DNA of 64,000 nt from Spinacia oleracea (taxonomy: Eukaryota; Streptophyta; Magnoliopsida; Caryophyllales; Amaranthaceae). How positions within the stretch are numbered: position 1 is the first letter of the stretch; each line of letters begins with the position of its first letter. The translations under genes and the position numbers were made by a program. Positions 57,378 to 64,000 of the stretch are shown here, piece after piece. A model generated the notes under the pieces. That model was not told where the DNA came from. It was given only the letters and a program-made list of their open reading frames with translations, and searched no databases. Location: assembly GCF_020520425.1 (NCBI RefSeq), contig NC_079491.1, positions 8,729,143 through 8,793,142 on the forward strand, written 5' to 3'.

Positions 57378-57770
57378 TTAATTTCCCTTTTCTACGTCCT
57401 CATACCTATGAAATATGTTTAAGTTTATGAGATCAACGTTGATTTCATCTAGGTTGGAATGAGCATGCTCGGGTTTTTGCTTGTTCATGAGTTTGTATAT
57501 TTCATCTATATCCTCCAGAGTCACTAAATCGACATTTTTCAACTTGTCAGTTAGCAGGGTATAAATCATGTTGGCGTTTCTCTGGAACACCGAATCATCA
57601 TACTTGAGCTTGTTCCCTTGTATGTGGTAAGGGGGTTCATTGACAGAATGGTGCATTGGCGATATTTGGGTGGCATTTAATATTGTAGAGTAGAAATCCA
57701 GAAGGGAAGGAGATGGGAGACACTCTGTTGAAATGGCTAAGGAAAACAAGGACAGAAACCAGAAAATCAT
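57378..57770 (-). CDS. Small secreted protein, possibly BURP-type N-terminus
   Basis: An intron-free 130-aa frame. It starts MIFWFLSLFSLAISTECLPS, a clear signal peptide, then SLLDFYSTILNATQISPMHH, which loosely recalls the Y-W-x3-LPxTPxP segment that follows the signal peptide in BURP proteins. The rest is hydrophilic (TLEDIDEIYKLMNKQKPEHA) and ends HRYEDVEKGN. There is no BURP domain proper, so either it is a truncated relative or unrelated. A TATA-like box lies about 110 bp upstream. The last about 40 codons are echoed at 42.4-42.6 kb behind ABCC-B. Function unknown. Confidence 0.55.
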   Translation of the reverse strand: MIFWFLSLFSLAISTECLPSPSLLDFYSTILNATQISPMHHSVNEPPYHIQGNKLKYDDSVFQRNANMIYTLLTDKLKNVDLVTLEDIDEIYKLMNKQKPEHAHSNLDEINVDLINLNIFHRYEDVEKGN

Positions 57771-57879
57771 CGAGATGATGAGTTAATTGGGACTTGGGAG
57801 ATAATAACTAAGAAAAGTAAATTGTGAATCGGGAGATATTAAGCAAGGCAAGGTAAAAGAGCAGAGAGATAAAGGCTTC

Positions 57880-57888
57880 TATAAATAG
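57880..57888 (-). promoter_or_regulatory. Putative TATA box of the secreted-protein gene
   Basis: CTATTTATAG on the minus strand lies about 110 bp upstream of the ATG at 57,770. Confidence 0.4.
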
Positions 57889-57940
57889 TGTTGAACTTAG
57901 ATATGTAGTTATATATGCTTAGTTAATTAGCTAGGTTAGT

Positions 57941-58109
57941 TGCAAATTAAAATATTGTGTTTGATTTTTTAATGGCACTAAAAAGGTAACCTGGAAATGC
58001 AAATTGAAATGTTGTGTTTGATTTTCTAATGACACTCAAAGATAGCATGAAAGTGCAAATAGAAAGGTCGTGTTTGATTTTCTAATGACACTAAAAGATT
58101 GCATGAAAA
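57941..58109. repeat. 57-bp tandem repeat, three copies
   Basis: Units start at about 57,941, 57,998 and 58,054 with TGCAAATT/AG and share TTGTGTTTGATTTTCTAATG. They lie 170-340 bp upstream of the secreted-protein ATG, so within its promoter. Confidence 0.85.
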
Positions 58110-59565
58110 AAAAAAAAGAATGTGCTAGTTGGTAAACAAATCAAACAATCTTGATTCATCGATATGATTTAATAATATTTTTTTATACCGCTCCAACACT
58201 TTTTTTTCACATGTAAAATCAGAAATTGAGTTTATAGATAAAGATTCACTAAAACAAAGAGATAAATTGAGTATGAGATCAACAACACATGTACACATTA
58301 GAAGACAATTAAAATTCTAAATTCATCCTTTTCAGTTGCAAACCACTTGTTTAAAATCTTAATCAAACTAAGAGAACAAAAGAGTGTAAGGAAGCTTAAG
58401 GTTCTTTAAGTGTAAAACAAATGAATCATCAAATACCAACGTAACTCATGATAAACTGTGAAAAAAAGGTAGATTGTGACTTTGTGAGGGTTGTCAAATC
58501 AATAGGTACCAAATGTAACTAAAGATGGATGAGGGCTAGGCTGGCCCGAGACCCAATCAGGCCCGGCATGGGCACGAATTTGAGGACAGTATTTTTTTGA
58601 AAAAAAGCACGATAAGGCACGACATGATAAGACACACTAAATTTTGTAAATTTAGGCTTATATACAACGGCCCGTCACGTGGGTCTGGGTCCCATTTTGA
58701 AATTTTCGGCCGGCAACCACGCGACCATCTTTAGCTGCAACTCCCTCGGAAGGGAGTCCAGAAGAGAAACTTAAGATTACATTATACAAACCAGCAACAA
58801 AGCCAACAATCCTGATTTATCAACATATTCTTACATAACTTGTACTTGATTTAAGTGGATATATCCATAATCCATTACAATTTCTTAACTTGAGGAAGTC
58901 CAATTAAGCACTTTGAATATGGATTACAATCTTCATATCGTGACTAGTTACTCGATCGGGGAGAAGAGTGTGCGCGTAAACGCCACTTTAGGCAGAAACT
59001 ATGACAATTCTCTATGCTCTGAAGGAAGCTCAACCCTCAAGGTATGTCCACAATATTTTGCTCTTTTCGCATCAATTACTAAAGCATTCGTACATCAAAA
59101 AAATCTGAAATCAAACTAACTATTCAATCTAAAAATTGATTCATTGCTTCTTATTCGCCATAATTACATCAATTAAAAATAAGGATGTCTGAGAAATAAC
59201 TCCAAATTACCCAATCTACGTTTTTGAAACCCTAACTCTAGAAATTAGGGTTTTGGAATGTATCTAATTTCACCCAAATAGCATCAGTCAGACTAACCTC
59301 AACAATTGCAATTTGGGATATTTCCCAATATCGTTTTCCGGTGACGACGGCAGTCAGCGCGGTGTTACCCTCCTTCTTCACGCCTCTTCCCTTTCCCTGT
59401 TCTCGCGCCAATCTTTTTCCTCTTTTCTTCGATTTTTTTCCCTCCTTTGTTGTTTTTTTTTTGGCGCGAATATTCCTCCTTTCTCTAAAAGACAAAAAAA
59501 ACAATAAAAAAAAACTTTTATTAATAATGAGGTCTAAAAGTTAAATCAATCATCATTCGCCATAC
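58110..59565. other. Spacer before ABCC-C, no gene established
   Basis: A GGCCCG-rich repeat remnant lies at 58,530-58,740. The frames 58,913-59,119 (+) and 59,238-59,504 (-) are open and the DNA around 59,230-59,420 is less AT-rich, but no domain is recognised; either could be a gene remnant. AAACCCTAACTCTAGAAATT and its mirror at 59,227-59,255 form a short palindrome. Confidence 0.35.
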
Positions 59566-59568
59566 TAA

Positions 59569-59978
59569 GCCTTTATTTGGTTGGGAGAAATTGGAAAGAG
59601 AAAAAAAAGGAAAGGAAAAATAACGTTTCTTATATATGGTTTAAAAAATTATATGGGAAGTGGAAGGAAATGAAGGAAATTGGAAGGAAACCTCCCTGTA
59701 TAAAAGTTTTACTTTTCTTTCCTTTCAAAATTGGAGGAATTTGGAAGGAAAGAACAAATTAAGTCTGTCAAACAAAATATTAAATCTTAAACTCACGTTT
59801 TTTCTTTCCTTTCCTTCCTTTACTAATGTTGTACACTTGTACCAAATATGGGATTCCTATCATTTTCATTTATCGTACCAAACATGGGAAAATATATTTT
59901 ATTTCCTTTCCTTTCTCACCCTTTCTCACCCTTTCTCTTCTCTTCCCTTCCTTTACCAATATTGAACCAAATAAAGCC
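59569..59978. mobile_element. MITE ending 21 bp before the ABCC-C start codon
   Basis: GCCTTTATTTGGTTGGGAGA at the left pairs with a right end whose complement reads GGCTTTATTTGGTTCAATA; TAA at 59,566-59,568 and 59,979-59,981. The 410-bp inside is rich in GGAAGGAAA / TTTCCTTCC in inverted orientation. The 3-bp duplication fits Harbinger-like elements. Confidence 0.8.
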
Positions 59979-59999
59979 TAACACAAACAACTAACAACA

Positions 60000-62900
60000 A
60001 TGGCAGAAGGCATTTCTTTTAATTTTTGGGTTTTTTGCGATGTTTAATTGAAATTCATGTGTTGCAAATCGTTTTCCATGCAAACCGTTTGATTTGATTT
60101 TACTAGGATTGATGCTTGTAAATCCCCAGAGTTTATGATTTGATGGCATTTTCAAGTGATGCCCATTATTCTCTATTCGGCTGTTCCCTAGGTTTATGTT
60201 TAAAGTTCGTTGTACATGATTTTGTAATATATATGATTATATATGTCTTGTCAAACTAGTAACGTGACTACCAAAGTGGGACGAATAGAGAAATCTATAA
60301 TGCCCGTCTTTATTCCGCCATAGTTTATGATACTTCCTCTGTTTTTTACTTTATTCAGCTATAGAGAAATCTTTAATGTGTGCAAAACTAGTAACTTGAC
60401 TACCAAGTTGACATATTTTGACTTTAATTTGTGCTGTTGTACATGATTTTATAATAATTTACAATCAGTCCCAAATTTTATATACAGAATCTTTTCTTAC
60501 ACTTTGTTATGTTGTGTAGGATCCTTGAATAGTCCGAATATTGAAGAACCACTTTTGGATCATGGTAATCTTAACCCCAAAATCAGAGGCTGTGATACTG
60601 TAACTCCTTACGAAGATGCCGGTATTTTCCGTACAGTCTTTTTCTCTTGGATTACTCCTTTACTCACATTAGCAGCTGAGAAAAAGACCTTAGAACTTGA
60701 TGATATCCCTCAATTAGGCCCTTCTAATAGTGTTTTTGGAGCATTCCCATTGTTCCAAACTAACCTTCTTGATAATCGTGATAATGTTGGTGATATTAAT
60801 AGTAATAGTAGTAATAGAGTTGTTAATATTACTGAGTTTGGGCTTGCAAAGGCATACTTCTTGTCAACTTGGAAGGAAATTCTTTGGACAGCTATCCTAG
60901 CCTTAATTTACACAGTAGCTCGTTATGTAGCTCCATATCTTATTGACAGCTTTGTTCAATGCCTTACTGGGATAGAGGAATTCAAAAACCAAGGCTATGT
61001 TCTTGCTCTGACATTTTGTGCAGCGACTTTTCTTGAGTTTTTTATACGCAGACATTGGATATTTAAGATGCAACAGATTGGAATTAGGCTTCGAGGAGTG
61101 ACAACTGTAATGCTCTATAACAAGAGTTTGACTCTTCCTTCTTGGTTGCAAGGCGACCAAGGTAGTAGTAGTAGTGGTGGTGGTGGTGGCAAAGGTGGAG
61201 AACTTATTAATGCTTTGGCTGTTGATGTTGAAACAATCCAAGGTTTCATTGTGTATTTGCATGATACTTGGTTAATCTTTCTCCAAATCGGTTTAGCTTT
61301 ACTAATTTTATACAAGAAGTTAGGACTTATTGCCTCTGTTGGTGCATTTGTTGTGACATTGATCTTTATGGGAGCAAACTATGTGTTTATGTCATGGCAG
61401 GAGAAGTTTCAAAAGAAACTAATGGAATCTAAGGATAATAGAATGAAGATGACAATCGAGACTTTAAGGAATATGAGAGTTCTTAGGTTTCAAGGATGGG
61501 AAATGAGTTTTTTGTCTAAGATTCTTCAGCGAAAAGTGGAGATGCAATGGTTGAAGAAATATCTATATAGTTTAGTAGTCATAGGTTTTTTCTTTGGGAT
61601 AGGTCCGACTTTAGTAGCCTTGGTCACTTTTGGTTCATGTATATACATGGGTATCCCACTTTCAATGGGCCAAATCTTGTCTGCACTTGCTACCTTTCGT
61701 GTTCTTCGAGAGCCAATCTTCCTCCTCCCAGATACAGTATCTTTGTTAGTCCAAGCAAAGGTTTCCCTTGGTAGAATCGCCTCTTTTCTTTCTCTCGATG
61801 AGCTCCAAGATGATGGTTTACAGAAGCTTCCATTGGGGAGTTCTGATGCAGCAGTTGAGATAGTTAATGGGAACTTCACTTGGAATGATGTTGATGTTTC
61901 TTCATCTGCTACTACTACTAGTACTGCAGCAGCATTAAAAGACATAAACTTGAAAGTTTCTCATGGTATGAAGGTTGGTATATGTGGTACAGTTGGTTCA
62001 GGGAAATCAAGTTTACTTTCTTGCATTCTGGGTGAAATGCCTAGGATCTCAGGGGTGGTCAAGTTGTGTGGGTCAAAGGCTTATGTTGCGCAGTCACCAT
62101 GGATACAGAGTGGTACAGTTCAAGAGAACATACTGTTTGGGAAAGATATGGACCGACAAAGATATGATCAAGTACTCGAAGCATGTTGTCTTAAGAAGGA
62201 TTTGGAGATCCTTTCATTTGGTGATCAAACTGTTATTGGTGAGAGAGGTATCAACTTAAGTGGCGGACAGAAGCAAAGAATACAGATTGCTCGCGCACTC
62301 TACCAGGATGCGGATATCTATCTATTTGATGATCCTTTTAGTGCTCTGGACGCTCATACTGGTTCTCATTTATTCAAGGTAAACAAGACTGTTGAAGTTC
62401 TGATTTGAAAAAGTACTACTTTCTGATTCCTGATTCCTGATTTCTGATTTCTGATTTTGGATAACAGGAAGTTTTGCTTGGTCTTCTGAGGGAGAAAACT
62501 GTTATTTATGTTACTCATCAAGTCGAATTCCTGAATGCTGCTGATCTGATTATGGTGAGTTCACTAATATAGTCTATTTTTGTTTATTTTAGGATCATCA
62601 AATTCCCCAAGTATTTGATAATCTTTTGAATTTCTTGCAAGGTAATGAAAAATGGAAGGACTGTACAAGTTGGAAAGTATGATGACATTCTCGTTCCAGG
62701 TTCCGATTTTATGCAACTTGTAGGTGCACAAAATGCAGCTCTGTCGTCTACACTTGATTCTAACAGCACGGCACCTATTTCTGCAGACAATACTAAGAGT
62801 ATCATCAGTAATAATGAAAATGTGAATGGTGAAGTAGATGATGACAGGGGATCTGCTGGTTTATCAGCACCTGCAGCAGCACAGCTTGTTAAAGAAGAAG

Positions 62901-64000
62901 AAAGAGAGAGGGGTAGAGTCGGGTTTTCAGTCTATCGGAAATACATCACTACTACCTATGGAGGAGTTCTGGTGATTCTTATGATTATGGCCTCAATCAT
63001 GTTACAAATTCTACAGATAGGGAGCAATTACTGGTTAGCATGGGGAACGCCGTCATCAAAGGATGTACAGCCTGTTGTCAGTGAATCTACACTAATGACA
63101 GTCTATGCATCCTTGGCTTTTGGCATATGTTTCTGCACCCTTGTTGCAGATTCGCTTGTTGTAGCTACAGGATATAAAACTGCAACCATACTTTTCAGAA
63201 AAATGCTTGAGACCATTTTCCGCGCTCCTATGTCATTCTTTGATGCTACACCTGCTGGAAGAATTCTCAACAGAGTAAGTGATCAATCATCAACCCTTTT
63301 ATGTTAGTTTCTGTTCAAACTATGTTATAACATTTCCTGTCTTTTTGGTCCGAAATGAAGTGTCAAAGTGTCCATGCCAAGGGTATAACATACAGATTCA
63401 ACTGTTTTTTTAACAGAGAACTAAATTCAACTGTTTCAACTGTTTTTTTTACTAACTAGTTTGATTCACCTCCTCCCATATAGTGCTCAACTGATCAAAC
63501 TGCCCTGGAGACTCGAATCCCAACCCTACTTGATGGCTTTATTTCCCTAACAATCAAACTTGTGGGGACTATTGCTGTGATGTCCACAGTTGCCTGGGAA
63601 GTTTTGGTCATTTTCATCCCCTTGATTATCGCCTCCATCTGGTATCAGGTAATTCATTTACACTGCCTTAATTTTCTATGTCTGCAATAACTTGCGATAA
63701 TGTAACAAATTAACCCTTTATCATATGCAGCAATACTATATGCCTGCTTCGAGAGAACTATCAAGATTGAGCCGAGTATCTGAAGCTCCGGTCATTCAGT
63801 ATTTTTCTGAAACAATTTCTGGAATAACAACTATAAGGAGCTTTGATCAACAGTCAAGATTCCAGCCAAGTTATATGAAAATAGTGGATGCATATTCTCG
63901 CCCTGAGTTCCAAATTGCTGCTGCAATGAAATGGCTTTTGTTACGGCTGGATGCATTTGCTTGTATTACATTTGCCTTCCTTTTGGTTCTCTCTATGTAC
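60000..64000 (+). CDS. ABCC transporter C (MRP family, no TMD0), cut by window end
   Basis: Plus strand; exons 60,000-60,009, 60,520-62,378, 62,468-62,554, 62,642-63,274, 63,484-63,648 and 63,731 to beyond 64,000. Phases agree with A and B. The first exon ATGGCAGAAG is followed by GC, not GT, so intron 1 would be GC-AG. The protein starts MAEGSLNSPNIEEPLLDHG and runs through TMD1 and NBD1 ([29 protein letters not shown]) into TMD2. It lacks TMD0. Coding sequence and even intron 2 are closer to A than to B, so A and C are the younger pair, now in opposite orientation. A MITE sits 21 bp before the ATG. NBD2 lies outside the window. Confidence 0.88.

Noticed and set aside
59238-59507. Overlapping open frames on both strands near 59.3 kb
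   Set aside because: Lysine-rich or phenylalanine/serine-rich texts from poly-A/T runs; no domain and no convincing splice structure.
60504-60519. ABCC-C start within exon 2 (frame LCCVGS)
   Set aside because: There is no ATG in this frame in B or C, and the TGTTGTGTAG segment is a conserved splice acceptor in all three copies.

Overview
The window is nuclear DNA from a flowering plant, most likely a eudicot and perhaps a member of the Caryophyllales. Evidence: AT-rich intergenic DNA, GT-AG introns, plant-only gene families (type-A response regulator, B12D, pollen Ole e 1, plant mobile domain, plant-type ABCC transporters) and very many Stowaway-type MITEs. The order is inferred from general familiarity, not from a search.

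Layout. 1-11.8 kb is gene-poor: three broken copies of the first exon of an alpha-L-arabinofuranosidase gene, a 5'-truncated LINE with a restriction-like endonuclease sitting between (TAA)n tracts, and a dense field of Stowaway MITEs, several nested in one another. 12.0-15.75 kb (+) holds APC8/CDC23 (4 exons, 583 aa). A truncated F-box ORF (16.2 kb) and a two-exon B12D gene (17.4-17.7 kb, -) follow. 18.9-24.4 kb (-) is a six-exon RS-domain protein (388 aa, RSRC1/SRRP53-like). Just upstream of its ATG lies a 2.3-kb inverted-repeat element full of the octamer GTTCTTTT. 26.8-30.8 kb is repeats (LINE RNase H remnant, MITE, a long-TIR element). 31.1-33.5 kb (+) is a type-A cytokinin response regulator (5 exons, 197 aa).

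33.9 kb to the end is a cluster of three closely related ABCC (MRP) transporters: A (33,893-39,401, -), B (42,748-53,691, -) and C (60,000 to beyond the window, +). A and B can be assembled completely (10 exons each; 1317 and 1314 aa). All three share intron positions, lack the N-terminal TMD0 and appear to start in a 10-nt exon carrying the ATG. Introns of B have been enlarged by a 2.45-kb Mutator-like element with a 9-bp target duplication, which itself holds a hAT MITE with an 8-bp duplication, by smaller MITEs, and by an antisense decayed Ole e 1 gene. Between B and C lie a copia gag fossil, a plant-mobile-domain fragment and a small secreted-protein gene.

The ABCC proteins are expected to export conjugates or pigments across the vacuolar or another membrane. 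The other genes (cell cycle, splicing, cytokinin signalling, mitochondrion) are ordinary neighbours with no evident shared pathway. Exon coordinates were read by eye from splice consensus and frame continuity, without transcript support.
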